A stretch of DNA of 64,000 bases, taken from the NCBI GenBank assembly GCA_951813855.1, contig OX638380.1:4811797-4875796 (forward strand), given 5' to 3'. This DNA is from an uncultured Verrucomicrobiae bacterium (GTDB taxonomy: Bacteria; Verrucomicrobiota; Verrucomicrobiia; Limisphaerales; AAA164-E04). Every line of letters starts with the position of its first letter. Within the stretch, counting starts at the first letter, position 1. Shown here in pieces: positions 19,153-28,479 of the stretch. The notes under the pieces are model-generated. The model was not told where the DNA came from. It saw nothing but the letters and a program-made list of their open reading frames with translations, and made no database searches. The position numbers and the translations under genes were made by a program.

Positions 19153-20364
19153 CTAGCGCACATGCCATCCGAAACGATCGGTAATCGGCCAAAACACGAA
19201 CGACGCCCGGCCGATCGTTTTTTCCCTCGGAATATCGCCCCAGTAGCGGCTGTCCCGGCTATTGAGCGTGTTGTCGCCCAACATCAGGTAATGATTATCC
19301 TTGATCATCACTTCCGTATCGGAGTCCGGAAATCTCGGAGCCAGATTGCCGTATCCGTGGAGCCGGCCGATTTCCCCGTTGACGTGTCCCGAATAGTGAT
19401 CCCGTTTCGGGACCCGGTCGGTATCGGCGCCGTAGATGAATTCGAATCCGGGCTCTGAGGCGTCCAGCGCGGCCCCGTCGATCCGGAGTCGACGATCGTC
19501 GCCCAGCGACACCCGTTCGCCGCCCAGGGCGGCCAACCGTTTGATGTAGTGCGTATTCGGGGTCAATCCCGGCAGCCCGGTCGACCGGAAGACTATCGTT
19601 TCTCCCCGGCGCGGTTGCCGGAAGTTGTAGATGAGCCGATTGACGAAGAGATGGTCGCCGCTACTCACCTTCATGCGGACCAAAACATCGCCTTTTTCGA
19701 CCAGAAACTGGCGGTTTCTCCCGGCGAGCAGGCCGGCCCGGCGCCAGAAAGCATAGTCGTCGGGCCAACTGGGCGGGAACCAGACGGCGTAGTTTTCCTC
19801 GCCGATCCGATACCTTTGCCTGGTCACGAATGGTATCAGCCGAGCCGGCTTCGGATCGACGATATGGAACACGCCGGAACTCTCGGCCTCGACGTGATAA
19901 TACCGTTCTCCCTTGATCCAGGACCGATACCATTTTTCGAATCCAGTAGGAATCTTGATATCGGGCCGGTTCCGTAAATCCTGGGCGACGATGCCATACA
20001 GGGTCGGTTGCGCCGAACCGGTAGGAATGGCCATGGGTTGAAAAAAGAAGGTGCGAATTCCCATCAGAATCACCGCCACCACCAGTAGCACTTCCACATT
20101 GTCGCGTAAATTGGGGTAAACGTAGCCTTTGAGTCGGTTTAATGTTTTGTCTTGGAGTTCTTCGATCTCCCGGTCGATCGTTTTCCGATTGCAGGGCGCG
20201 TTCAGAATCCGGTTCATGGCTGCTAACGCCTCCCTCACTCCCTGAACCCTCTCGTCGTCCAGCAGGTCGCGCTGTAAATTGAAATGCTTGCGCACCATCT
20301 GCCGCCTTTGCACGGCTCGACGAAATGACCGGTACCGCAGCCAACGTAAACAAAAACGGATCAT
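19153..20364 (-). CDS. lepB: Signal peptidase I
   Basis: Membrane serine protease that removes signal peptides from exported proteins. I set the start at ATG 20364, which overlaps the lepA stop (ATGA), giving 403 residues. After a basic cytoplasmic segment comes a membrane span (about 88-108) and the catalytic serine S117 in PTGSAQPTL. The general-base Lys is K275 in THYIKRLAALGGERV. GDHLFVNR and GDNTLNSRDSRYWG are conserved boxes. The usual Met after the serine (SGSMxPT) is Ala here, and about 130 residues separate the SGDHLFVNR box from the serine, so the enzyme carries a sizeable insert. Confidence 0.9.
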   Translation of the reverse strand: MIRFCLRWLRYRSFRRAVQRRQMVRKHFNLQRDLLDDERVQGVREALAAMNRILNAPCNRKTIDREIEELQDKTLNRLKGYVYPNLRDNVEVLLVVAVILMGIRTFFFQPMAIPTGSAQPTLYGIVAQDLRNRPDIKIPTGFEKWYRSWIKGERYYHVEAESSGVFHIVDPKPARLIPFVTRQRYRIGEENYAVWFPPSWPDDYAFWRRAGLLAGRNRQFLVEKGDVLVRMKVSSGDHLFVNRLIYNFRQPRRGETIVFRSTGLPGLTPNTHYIKRLAALGGERVSLGDDRRLRIDGAALDASEPGFEFIYGADTDRVPKRDHYSGHVNGEIGRLHGYGNLAPRFPDSDTEVMIKDNHYLMLGDNTLNSRDSRYWGDIPREKTIGRASFVFWPITDRFGWHVR

Positions 20365-22151
20365 GACTTGAGCACTTGGACGAAAGCTTCCTGAGGAATG
20401 CTTACCGAACCGATCGATTTCATTCGTTTCTTCCCTTCTTTCTGTTTTTCGAGAAGTTTGCGTTTCCGGGTAATATCGCCGCCGTAACATTTGGCCGTCA
20501 CGTCTTTGCGCAGGGCTCGAATGGTTTCTCGGGCGATGATTCGTCCCCCGATCGCGGCTTGCAAGGCGATCTGATATTGTTGCCTCGGGATGACTTCCTT
20601 CAACTTGATCGCCAGCGCGCGTCCCCGGCTTTCGGCCTTGGAACGATGCACCACGCACGAAAAGGCGTCGACCGGTTCCGCATTGACGAACAGTTCCAAG
20701 CGGACCATATCCGAGGGTTGAAAACCGTCGTGTTCGTAATCCATAGAACCGTAGCCGCGAGTGAGGCTTTTGATCCGGTCGTGGAAATCGATCAGGATCT
20801 CGTTCAAGGGCAACCGGCAAGTGAGCATCACCCGCTCTTCGTCAAGCGTTTCGGTCTGCTCCAGGATTCCTCGTTTTTCTCCGATCAGATGCATCAGGTC
20901 GCCGATGGACCCATTCGGGGTGATGACGAACGCCTTGACCATCGGTTCCTGAATTTCCTGGGTCCGGTCGGGACGAGGCATGAACACCGGATTGTCGATC
21001 TCCACCGAATTGCCGTCGGTCGTCAGGATCCGGTAGACGACGCTGGGATAAGTCGCGATGATGTCCAGATCGAATTCCCGACGCAAGCGCTCCTGAACGA
21101 TTTCCAGATGCAATAATCCCAGAAACCCGCAACGGAATCCGAAACCCAACGCTACCGAGCTTTCGGCTTGGTAGATGAAGGCGGCGTCGTTCAATTGCAA
21201 TTTGGCCAGGTTCGCCTTCAGCCGTTCGTAATCAGCGTTGTTGATGGGATAGATGCCGCTAAAGACCATGGGGCGGATTTCTTGAAATCCCGGTAATTCC
21301 GGCGCCGGGTTTCGGGCGTCGGTCAGCGTGTCGCCCACCTTGATGTCCTGGGGCGATTTGATGTTGGCAGTCAGGTAACCCGTTTCGCCCGCCGTCAGCC
21401 GTTCGCGGACATAGGGCTTGGGATTGAAACTGCCGACTTCCTTGATTTCGATGGTCTTTCCCGAGTACAGCAGTTTGGCCTTCAAACCGGAATGCAGGAC
21501 TCCGTTGACTACCCGGACATGGGTGACCACTCCCTTGTAGACGTCGTAGTACGAATCGAACAACAACCCTTGCAACGGACGCTCCCGGTCTCCCAGCGGC
21601 GGCGGGATTCGCTTCACGATCGCCTCCAGAATCGAAGGCACTCCGATGCCTTGTTTGGCGCTGGCGCAGATCACCTCTTCTCCGGGGATCGCCAACACGT
21701 CTTCGATCTGACGAATCACCTGCTCCACGTTGGCGTGCGGCAGGTCGATCTTGTTGATGATCGGGATGATCATCAAATCCTGCTTCATCGCCAAGTGAAC
21801 GTTGGCCACCGTTTGGGCCTCCACGCCTTGAGCGGCGTCGACCAAGAGCAACGCGCCCTCGCAGGCGCTCAAGCTCCGGGATACTTCGTAGGAGAAATCG
21901 ACGTGTCCCGGGGTATCGATCAGATTCAATTCGTACTCGTGGCCGTCTTGAGCCCGATACCTCATGGTGACCGGATGTGCCTTGATGGTAATCCCCCGCT
22001 CCCGTTCCAGTTCCATCGAGTCCAACAACTGATCCTGAAGCTCCCGGTCGGCGATAGTACCGGTTAAGTGCAAGAGCCGATCGGACAGGGTCGTTTTCCC
22101 GTGATCGATATGGGCGATAATGCTGAAATTCCTGATGCGCTCGATTTCCAT
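20361..22151 (-). CDS. lepA: Elongation factor 4 (ribosome back-translocase)
   Basis: Ribosome-binding GTPase. All G motifs are present: AHIDHGKTTL (P-loop), RERGITIKA (switch I), DTPGHVDF (G3) and NKIDLP (G4). The unique C-terminal domain ends IGSVSIPQEAFVQVL. I use ATG at 22151 (MEIERIRNFSI), giving 596 residues, the family's normal size; an in-frame ATG at 22184 would add 11 unconserved residues. The stop overlaps the lepB start, reproducing the lepA-lepB order known in many bacteria. Confidence 0.96.
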   Translation of the reverse strand: MEIERIRNFSIIAHIDHGKTTLSDRLLHLTGTIADRELQDQLLDSMELERERGITIKAHPVTMRYRAQDGHEYELNLIDTPGHVDFSYEVSRSLSACEGALLLVDAAQGVEAQTVANVHLAMKQDLMIIPIINKIDLPHANVEQVIRQIEDVLAIPGEEVICASAKQGIGVPSILEAIVKRIPPPLGDRERPLQGLLFDSYYDVYKGVVTHVRVVNGVLHSGLKAKLLYSGKTIEIKEVGSFNPKPYVRERLTAGETGYLTANIKSPQDIKVGDTLTDARNPAPELPGFQEIRPMVFSGIYPINNADYERLKANLAKLQLNDAAFIYQAESSVALGFGFRCGFLGLLHLEIVQERLRREFDLDIIATYPSVVYRILTTDGNSVEIDNPVFMPRPDRTQEIQEPMVKAFVITPNGSIGDLMHLIGEKRGILEQTETLDEERVMLTCRLPLNEILIDFHDRIKSLTRGYGSMDYEHDGFQPSDMVRLELFVNAEPVDAFSCVVHRSKAESRGRALAIKLKEVIPRQQYQIALQAAIGGRIIARETIRALRKDVTAKCYGGDITRKRKLLEKQKEGKKRMKSIGSVSIPQEAFVQVLKS

Positions 22152-22280
22152 GCGATTCGTTCGCGGACGAAGCCGCACAGTCATCCCGGCTCGTACCGCC
22201 AGAGTAACACAGAAACAGGGATCAAGGAAGGGGAAATCAAGCTCCCCTGCCCTACTCCGTTTGAAGTCGACGAAAGCCGG

Positions 22281-23048
22281 CTAGCGGGATTTTTCCTCGA
22301 AATCAGTGTCGGGTTCGGTCAACTCCAGCTTTTTAATCCAGATATTGCGATAGCGCACGTCGTGACCTTCGCATTGCAACTTGATGCCTCCGGGACGATC
22401 CGTAATGCCTCGCCCCCCGTCGTTGCCGCCGTCGATGCCCGAACGCGGTCCGCCCCACACTCGATTGATCGGAAAATTCTTATGAACCTTAATGCCGTTG
22501 AAATACATCGTCACCATCGCAGGTTTGGTTCGTTTGCCGTCTTTGAAGCGAGCGGCCCGGAACACGATATCGTACGCGTTCCATTTCCCTAACCCGTTAT
22601 AAGCGTAATAGGGCGATTCCGATTCGTTGATCACCGCTCCCATGCCGTGGGAACTATCGTCGCCGTCGAGCACTTGAATCTCGTAACGGTTCTGCAGGTA
22701 GACGCCGCTGTTGCCTCGGGCCTTGGGAATCAGGAATTCGATGTGCAGCCGGAAATCCCGATATTTCTCCTTGGTCACCACGTCGGCGCTGCCGTAACGG
22801 CCCCCCGACGCGGCCGGATCGTCGGTCTGCAACACCGTGCCTTCGTCGACCGGATCGTCGACGATTTTCCATTTGATCGGCAGACTCGAAGCGAATCCGG
22901 GGCCTTTCCAGTAGGTCCATTTTTCGTCGAGCATTTTCCGAGTGCCGTCGAACAGCACTTCCGCGTCTTTCGGGGGTTTGGCGCCGACTCCCACTTCGGC
23001 GGCGACGGGAAGCAACAGCGCAATCAAGCCGAAAAAAAGCGATAGCAT
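22281..23048 (-). CDS. DUF1080 (3-keto-disaccharide hydrolase type) secreted protein
   Basis: Secreted lectin-fold protein of the DUF1080 family, some members of which hydrolyse 3-keto-glycosides. Signal peptide LFFGLIALLLPVAA, then EVLFDGTRKMLDEKW, FLIPKARGNSGVYLQNRYE, KWNAYDIVFR and GGIKLQCEGHDVRYRNIW, the classical family segments. Several ATGs are in frame. I prefer the one at 23048 because GGAGG lies nine bases ahead of it, while the ATG at 23057 would sit against the same GGAGG with no spacer. It is divergent from the sugar dehydrogenase gene, with about 110 bases between. Confidence 0.85.
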   Translation of the reverse strand: MLSLFFGLIALLLPVAAEVGVGAKPPKDAEVLFDGTRKMLDEKWTYWKGPGFASSLPIKWKIVDDPVDEGTVLQTDDPAASGGRYGSADVVTKEKYRDFRLHIEFLIPKARGNSGVYLQNRYEIQVLDGDDSSHGMGAVINESESPYYAYNGLGKWNAYDIVFRAARFKDGKRTKPAMVTMYFNGIKVHKNFPINRVWGGPRSGIDGGNDGGRGITDRPGGIKLQCEGHDVRYRNIWIKKLELTEPDTDFEEKSR

Positions 23049-23161
23049 GTAGTTCATCCTCCGAAGATCATGTTGGGTTGAGCCTATCCTGCAAGTTTTT
23101 CCGGTAGCGATCCTCGCGGGAAATTCTTGAAAGAAGCCGGGCAAAGCTTAACCTTCCCGGA

Positions 23162-24382
23162 ATGAATCGAATGATCTCGGCTGGGCGGATCTGGTGGATC
23201 TCCCTCTTGATCGGACAGCTGCAACTGGCGGGCATCGATTCATTGCCGCCGCTCAAACTCGAAGCGGCCTATCCCCAGCTCGTGTTTGATCGTCCCTTGG
23301 TCGCGCTGAGTCCGCCGGCCGGAGACGAACGGCTCTACGTCACCGAACAAAAAGGCCGCATCCTGATTTTGCCCCGCGACCGGACGCTGAACGCGATCAA
23401 GGTGTTTTTCGATATCACCGAACGCAAACCCTATATCGAGAACGAAGAAGGATTGCTCGGCTTCGCCTTCCATCCTCAATTTCGTTCGAACGGCAAGTTC
23501 TACGTGTACTACACGCAGCACCAACCTCGCCGTAGCGTCTTGAGCGAATTTCAGCGACTGGCGACCTCCCCCGACCAAACCGACATGACGTCCGAACGGG
23601 TGCTCCTGGAGATCCCCCAACCCTACGGCAACCATAATTCCGGATCCTTGGCCTTCGGACCGGACGGACATCTCTACGTCGGACTCGGTGACGGCGGATC
23701 GGCGAATGACCCGCACGACAACGCTCAGAATCTCCGCTCCCTGCTGGGCAAAATATTGCGTTTGGACGTCAACGAACGTTCCGGAAGCCGCGGCTACGGC
23801 ATCCCTCAGGACAATCCCTTCATCGGACAAGGCGCCGGCGTCCGGCCCGAAATCTGGGCCTTCGGCTTTCGCAATCCCTGGGGCTTGTCGTTCGATTCCC
23901 TGACCGGCGGTCTCTGGGTCGCCGACGTCGGTCAAAACCGGTGGGAGGAAATCAATTATGTCATTCGCGGCGGCAACTACGGCTGGAATACTTACGAAGG
24001 CTTTCACTTGTTCAAGGAACCGGCGTCGGCCGCCGTCAACACGATCTTCCCGGTCATCGAATATCCCCATTCCCAACAGTTCGCCGAGCAGGCGGTCTTC
24101 GCCCACGATCCCGGACTCAGCGTCACCGGCGGCCATCTTTATCGCGGACAACGGCTGCGGGGATTTCAAGGCGTGTATTTCTACGGCGATTTCGCGACGG
24201 GAGCGTTATGGGGGCTGCGTTTCGAAAACGGAAAAGTCACGCATCAAGGCACCTTGGTGCCGCCGCCCGGGGCGGGCCAGCCGGTCCGCAACATCTCCGG
24301 GTTCGGGCGGGACGCCGCCGGCGAAATCTACGTCCTGGCTTTTGACGGCATCATTTACGGGTTGCACCCGATTCCGGAATAA
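23162..24382 (+). CDS. PQQ-dependent sugar (glucose/sorbosone) dehydrogenase family protein
   Basis: Exported six-bladed propeller of the GSDH family. Hydrophobic start IWWISLLIGQLQLAG acts as a signal peptide. NHNSGSLAFGPDGHLYVGLGDGG includes the His that acts as base in Acinetobacter sGDH. WAFGFRNPWGLSFD, WVADVGQNRWEEIN and GGNYGWNTYEG are family hallmarks. The length of 406 residues fits. Many relatives lack demonstrated PQQ use, so the cofactor is an inference. Shares a divergent promoter region with the DUF1080 gene, consistent with joint sugar metabolism. Confidence 0.87.
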   Translation: MNRMISAGRIWWISLLIGQLQLAGIDSLPPLKLEAAYPQLVFDRPLVALSPPAGDERLYVTEQKGRILILPRDRTLNAIKVFFDITERKPYIENEEGLLGFAFHPQFRSNGKFYVYYTQHQPRRSVLSEFQRLATSPDQTDMTSERVLLEIPQPYGNHNSGSLAFGPDGHLYVGLGDGGSANDPHDNAQNLRSLLGKILRLDVNERSGSRGYGIPQDNPFIGQGAGVRPEIWAFGFRNPWGLSFDSLTGGLWVADVGQNRWEEINYVIRGGNYGWNTYEGFHLFKEPASAAVNTIFPVIEYPHSQQFAEQAVFAHDPGLSVTGGHLYRGQRLRGFQGVYFYGDFATGALWGLRFENGKVTHQGTLVPPPGAGQPVRNISGFGRDAAGEIYVLAFDGIIYGLHPIPE

Positions 24383-24430
24383 CCGTTTACCGTCCGGCGA
24401 AATCCGGTCGCGAAGCGGACGGTAATCGGT
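24382..24430. terminator. Near-perfect 15-bp inverted repeat between convergent genes
   Basis: The arm accgtttaccgtccg pairs with cggacggtaatcggt (14 of 15 positions) around a 19-base loop. It begins at the last base of the dehydrogenase stop codon, and the convergent methyltransferase ends at 24546. There is no T-tract, so a bidirectional hairpin or protein-bound site is possible rather than a classical intrinsic terminator. Confidence 0.55.
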
Positions 24431-24545
24431 GACGCGAGGGCAACTCCCTGATTAGCCGGAACCGGAGTGCTGAAAGCGAAGCGATTCGAAAACGGCGACC
24501 GCGCCGGGCGAGTCTTTTCGCCAGGGCCTGTCGCCCTTGCGGATT

Positions 24546-25520
24546 TTACGGACCGGTTCCGTTTGACATAACGGATCGCGTTGACTCAAAAACCGGATGC
24601 GTTTCGTCCAACCTCTCGCTCAGTTCGAATTCGGGTATCGGATCCGGTCCGTCCGGACGGTCGATCATTTTTAATTGCTTCGCCACATGGCGGAGAAACG
24701 AACGGTCGGTATCGCCGCACACGCTATGCCGTCCCTCTTCGACGGCGACGCGAGTCGTGACTCCACTACCGCCGAAAAAGTCCACCACCGTCGATCCGGG
24801 AAATGACAGCGAGCGCATCAGGCGCCGGATGATCGCTCTCGGTTTCTGCGTCGGGTGCCCGACACGTTCCGGAGAATTGCCGTTCAGCCGCCCCATCCGC
24901 CATACGTTGGTCGGATTCCGTCCTTTCTCGATGGTGTCCGGATTGAGGCGTTTGTCCTTCCGGTAAACCCCTTTCGTCTGTTCGTCATAGGGTTCGCGCA
25001 CCGAATCGAGATCGAAGTAGTATTTCCTGGTTTTAGCGAACCACGCGATCTCCTCATGCCGGTTGGCGAAGAAGCGTCTCGCGCTCATGCCGTTCGGATA
25101 GTTCCAGACGATCAGGTTCGCGAGCAGCATATCGCTGGTATGCCGCAGATGTTGAATGAGGGAGAGAAGGTCGCCGCCGCCGGCTTCGCCCTGGTATTGC
25201 AGGCCGCCAAAAATCGCGATATTGCCGGTCGGCGACAGTACCCGTTCGGCTTCCCGAAGCCAAGCGCCCGCCCATCCCGGATAATCGTCATGACGATCCC
25301 AGTCGGCCAACATGATGTTGTAAGGCGGATCGCACACGATCAGTTGCACGGATCGGTCCGGCAGCTTGGCAAGCAAATCGCAACAATCCGTAACGAGCGC
25401 CGCATGGCGCGTCTTGCAGAGCGATTCCACGTGCAATCCGTGATTCGACGAATGGGTTTTGCGATCACGGCTCATCGCGTTCAGGGCCCGGTAGCCGGAG
25501 TTGCGGTGGGATCGGTTCAT
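24546..25520 (-). CDS. Solitary DNA methyltransferase (N6-adenine/N4-cytosine, beta-class order)
   Basis: SAM-dependent base methyltransferase. The catalytic D64-P-P-Y motif (IVCDPPYN) comes first and the SAM-binding FFGGSGVTTR motif lies near residue 260, i.e. the beta-class order. GNIAIFGGLQYQ and NRHEEIAWFAKTRKYYF are also typical of the N4/N6 family, as is VGHPTQKPRAIIRRLM before motif I. Residues 1-35 are a basic, unconserved lead. No restriction endonuclease is recognisable on either side, so it is probably an orphan enzyme with a regulatory or protective role. Recognition site cannot be predicted. Confidence 0.87.
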   Translation of the reverse strand: MNRSHRNSGYRALNAMSRDRKTHSSNHGLHVESLCKTRHAALVTDCCDLLAKLPDRSVQLIVCDPPYNIMLADWDRHDDYPGWAGAWLREAERVLSPTGNIAIFGGLQYQGEAGGGDLLSLIQHLRHTSDMLLANLIVWNYPNGMSARRFFANRHEEIAWFAKTRKYYFDLDSVREPYDEQTKGVYRKDKRLNPDTIEKGRNPTNVWRMGRLNGNSPERVGHPTQKPRAIIRRLMRSLSFPGSTVVDFFGGSGVTTRVAVEEGRHSVCGDTDRSFLRHVAKQLKMIDRPDGPDPIPEFELSERLDETHPVFESTRSVMSNGTGP

Positions 25521-26036
25521 ATCGCTATCTCCCCTTCTTCGGCAAGGAAACCGGTCGGACGTGCCGGGAAATCACGGCTGTCTCCCGAAGCGCTTCGTTC
25601 GTAGTTTCCGTGCTCCGTTCCGCAAGCTCAGCTAACAGCGCCTTGTCGTGATTGCGATCGATAACCGAAAGCCTTTCGTGGACTATTTGCCGGGCAATGA
25701 TCTTGCGGCGTCGAAACTAAAATCCAAACAAGCGGACATCGATGGATCCGGAATTTCCTCCCCGGCGCCGCAAACGATAGATCGTGCCGCTCCGTTTTCC
25801 TGCCGGAACCGCCGGGGCCGTCAGGTTATCGACAGAACGTCCTCGGATCGGCTCGTTCCGGGAATTCGACGATCCCGGTTCCAAGCGCCATAGACAGCGC
25901 CGGCGCATTCGCTCCGGCAAACGTCCGATTATCCAGCGAGCGGCCGGAATCTCCGTCACTTCAGCCTGCCTTTAGAAAAACGTTCCGAGACTCGCAACGC
26001 TCCGCTACCGGCCAGCCGTTCCCCAACCGCCGTCCC
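25521..26036. other. Intergenic, no gene seen
   Basis: About 515 bases between the methyltransferase and the DUF1501 gene. Short open frames have no recognisable motif. I specifically looked for a restriction-endonuclease relic and found none. Confidence 0.4.
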
Positions 26037-27509
26037 TCAAGAGATGAGTTCGGCGATCGGTTCAGATCCTTCGACTCCGACCAACCGCTGATTTAATCCA
26101 GCGTAGAAATAGGTCAAGTTATTCGGATCGAACCCCAGTTGGTGCAAGATCGTAGCATGAAGATGTTTGACGTGGTAACGGTTGCTGACGGCCGCCGATC
26201 CTAATTCGTCGGTTTCTCCCACGCTGATTCCCGGCCGGATGCCGCCTCCCGCCATCCACATGGTGAAGCCGTAAGCGTTGTGATCCCGGCCTGTACCCTT
26301 GGCGTACTCGGCCGTCGGTTGCCGTCCGAATTCGCCGCCCCAGACGATCAGCGTTTCGTCCAGCATACCGCGATTTTTCAAGTCCTGAATCAATCCGGCG
26401 ATGGGTTTGTCCGTATTGCCGGCATGATAATTGTGATTCCGTTCGAGATCACCGTGAGCGTCCCAGTTGTCGTCGTTATGAGCGCCTCCGGAATAGATCT
26501 GAATAAAGCGCACTCCCCTTTCGACCAGCCGGCGAGCCAAAAGGCATTTTTTCCCGAAATCGTTGGTTCGTTCTTCGTCGATGCCGTACAGCTGCTTGAC
26601 GCCCTCGGCTTCGCTTTCGATGTCCACCGCTTCCGGCGCCGTCGTCTGCATCTTGAAGGCCAATTCGTAACTGGCGATCCGAGCCGCCAGATTGGAATTG
26701 TCGACGCGATCGGCCAGATGTTCGCCGTTAAAATGCTTGAGATGTTTGAGCAGGGTCGCCTGCTCCTTGCGGCTCATCTGGTTGACGTTTTTCAGATCGA
26801 GGATCGGTACGCCGCGGGGTCGAAACACGGTGCCCTGATAGCTGGCCGGCATGTAGCCGCTGGTCCAGTTTTTGGCTCCGCTGATCGGACCGCCCTTTTG
26901 GTCCAACATCACGACATAGCCGGGCAAATCCTGGTTGACCGATCCTAATCCGTAATTGACCCAGGAACCCAAGGAGGGACGGCCGCTGAGCAAGTGGCCG
27001 GAATTCATCATCAGCATCGCCGAACCGTGAATGGGAGAATCGGCGGTCATCGAGTGGATAAACGCGATATCGTCGACGTGCCTAGCGAGATGCGGAAACA
27101 GCGTCGAGACTTTCTTGCCGCACTGCCCGTAGTTGTCGAACGTCCATTTGGGGCCGACGATGCGGCCCTGTTTCTTGTGTCCGCCGCGTCCGAACGTCTT
27201 GACGTCGATGGTTTGGTCGTTGAGCCGATACAGCTCGGGTTTGTAGTCGAAGGTATCGACATGGCTGGGCCCGCCGTACATGAACAGGAAGATCACGCTC
27301 TTGGCGTTGCCGGGGAAATGGGGCTGTTTCGGCCGGTTCGGATTTTCCCAAGCGGTTTCGCCGTCGGCCGCCTTGGCCTGCTGGCCGAGAAAACCGTCCT
27401 GATCCAGCATTCCCGCCAAAGCCAAGGAGGTAAAGCCCCCTCCTACGGTGTGAAGAAAGTCCCGGCGGGTACGACCACAAAAGGTGTTTTGGGGTTTGTC
27501 CTGCTTCAT
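26037..27509 (-). CDS. DUF1501 protein with Tat signal
   Basis: Exported protein of the DUF1501 family (alkaline-phosphatase-like fold, function unknown), abundant in Planctomycetota and Verrucomicrobiota. ATG 27509 gives 490 residues beginning with a twin-arginine signal (GRTRRDFLHTVGGGF). VIFLFMYGGPSHVDTFD, HGSAMLMMNSGHLLSGRPS, LVERGVRFIQIYSGG, WGGEFGRQPTAE and GRDHNAYGFTMWMAGGG are the conserved blocks. These genes often sit next to a DUF1549/DUF1553 cytochrome gene; here that partner is about 9 kb away (36668-39220), separated by mobile elements and relics, suggesting a split pair. Confidence 0.88.
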   Translation of the reverse strand: MKQDKPQNTFCGRTRRDFLHTVGGGFTSLALAGMLDQDGFLGQQAKAADGETAWENPNRPKQPHFPGNAKSVIFLFMYGGPSHVDTFDYKPELYRLNDQTIDVKTFGRGGHKKQGRIVGPKWTFDNYGQCGKKVSTLFPHLARHVDDIAFIHSMTADSPIHGSAMLMMNSGHLLSGRPSLGSWVNYGLGSVNQDLPGYVVMLDQKGGPISGAKNWTSGYMPASYQGTVFRPRGVPILDLKNVNQMSRKEQATLLKHLKHFNGEHLADRVDNSNLAARIASYELAFKMQTTAPEAVDIESEAEGVKQLYGIDEERTNDFGKKCLLARRLVERGVRFIQIYSGGAHNDDNWDAHGDLERNHNYHAGNTDKPIAGLIQDLKNRGMLDETLIVWGGEFGRQPTAEYAKGTGRDHNAYGFTMWMAGGGIRPGISVGETDELGSAAVSNRYHVKHLHATILHQLGFDPNNLTYFYAGLNQRLVGVEGSEPIAELIS

Positions 27510-28315
27510 TGCAAACCCGACAGTAACGGTTTTTTCCGGGCTTGGCAACCCCCGAAAGCAAAGGAAAAATCAAAAGTTTCAACGAGGCCGAAGTAATGTC
27601 CCGAGTAATTTCAGGCGATCGTTCACGCCACTCCGGCTCGGCTTTGTCCTTCTGCTCTCTGGAATCGTTGCTGCGTCATTGGTGATCGTATTGAGGCCGA
27701 TCATTCCTCGCGAAGACGGCCTATCGGTCCCCGAGCGTCGTGGCGACAGCCAGGGTTAGCCTCTTCCGCCGATGGGGCTCATCTGATCGCACCCCTTTCC
27801 TTGAAATCGTAGGAGGAGGCGATTCGGAATGACGAGCTAAACTACCGTCAAATAGCCGGAGGCTTGAGGAAGGCGTTGAGGACTTATCCAAAGTGAGCCG
27901 AGCGACGACGAATGGACGGCGGCAACTGCTCAATGCGTTTTTCGGTCTTCACGATAGAAGTGGTGGTCAGGGCCCAGAAGGATAAATCGCTGGGAAGAAT
28001 GGCCTACCCGCGTGCGACGGCGACCTTGGTCGCAGGCGGAGTCATGCGAGTAATGGGTGCGATTTTCGAAGGGCCATCGGTTACGGGTGAGGCCGTAACC
28101 GTTTGACCGGTAGACGGCGCCCGATTTCGAAACGTGCAGTTCAGACTCGATGCGAACGACAGTCCGACGTCCAAAAAGGCCGCAAAACCGCCCCACTTGG
28201 AATCAGTGACTGTCTAGGGCCGGACAGCTGCGGTTTTCGAGGTGTCCGTGTCCCCTTACGGCGGGCTAATCAAATGGCGGCGCCGTGTTCCAATCGAAAG
28301 TTTTCAATGATTCGT
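27510..28315. other. Intergenic, no gene supported
   Basis: About 800 bases between the DUF1501 gene and the insertion-sequence zone. One frame near 27620-27755 could encode a membrane segment (GFVLLLSGIVAASLVIV), but no start codon or ribosome site supports it. Nothing else recognised. Confidence 0.4.
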
Positions 28316-28330
28316 CGTAACTATTCAGGT
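28316..28330 (+). repeat. 15-bp inverted repeat, left arm
   Basis: cgtaactattcaggt is the exact reverse complement of 31322-31336. The position next to IS66 remains suggests an IS end. The imperfect copy at 30808-30822 is a second candidate partner. Confidence 0.65.
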
Positions 28331-28479
28331 GCCGAAAAAATGTTCAGGGATCCTTATGTCTAATCGGATTTTCCAGCATGAGCGAGGACTGGTAATTCGC
28401 TCAAATCCGCAGTAGATGGCCTATTTGAAGTTTTTAGGGAAGAATTACCGCTTCCAGCTGCTGTCTACGCTATTCCGAA

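Noticed and set aside
24546..26036. Restriction-modification system at the first methyltransferase
   Set aside because: No nuclease motif (such as PD-(D/E)xK or HNH) is visible in the neighbouring 500 bases, and the next gene is a DUF1501 protein.
27484..27759. Possible small membrane protein with GFVLLLSGIVAASLVIV
   Set aside because: The only start options lie inside the DUF1501 leader region, no ribosome-binding site is present, and the flanking residues look non-coding.
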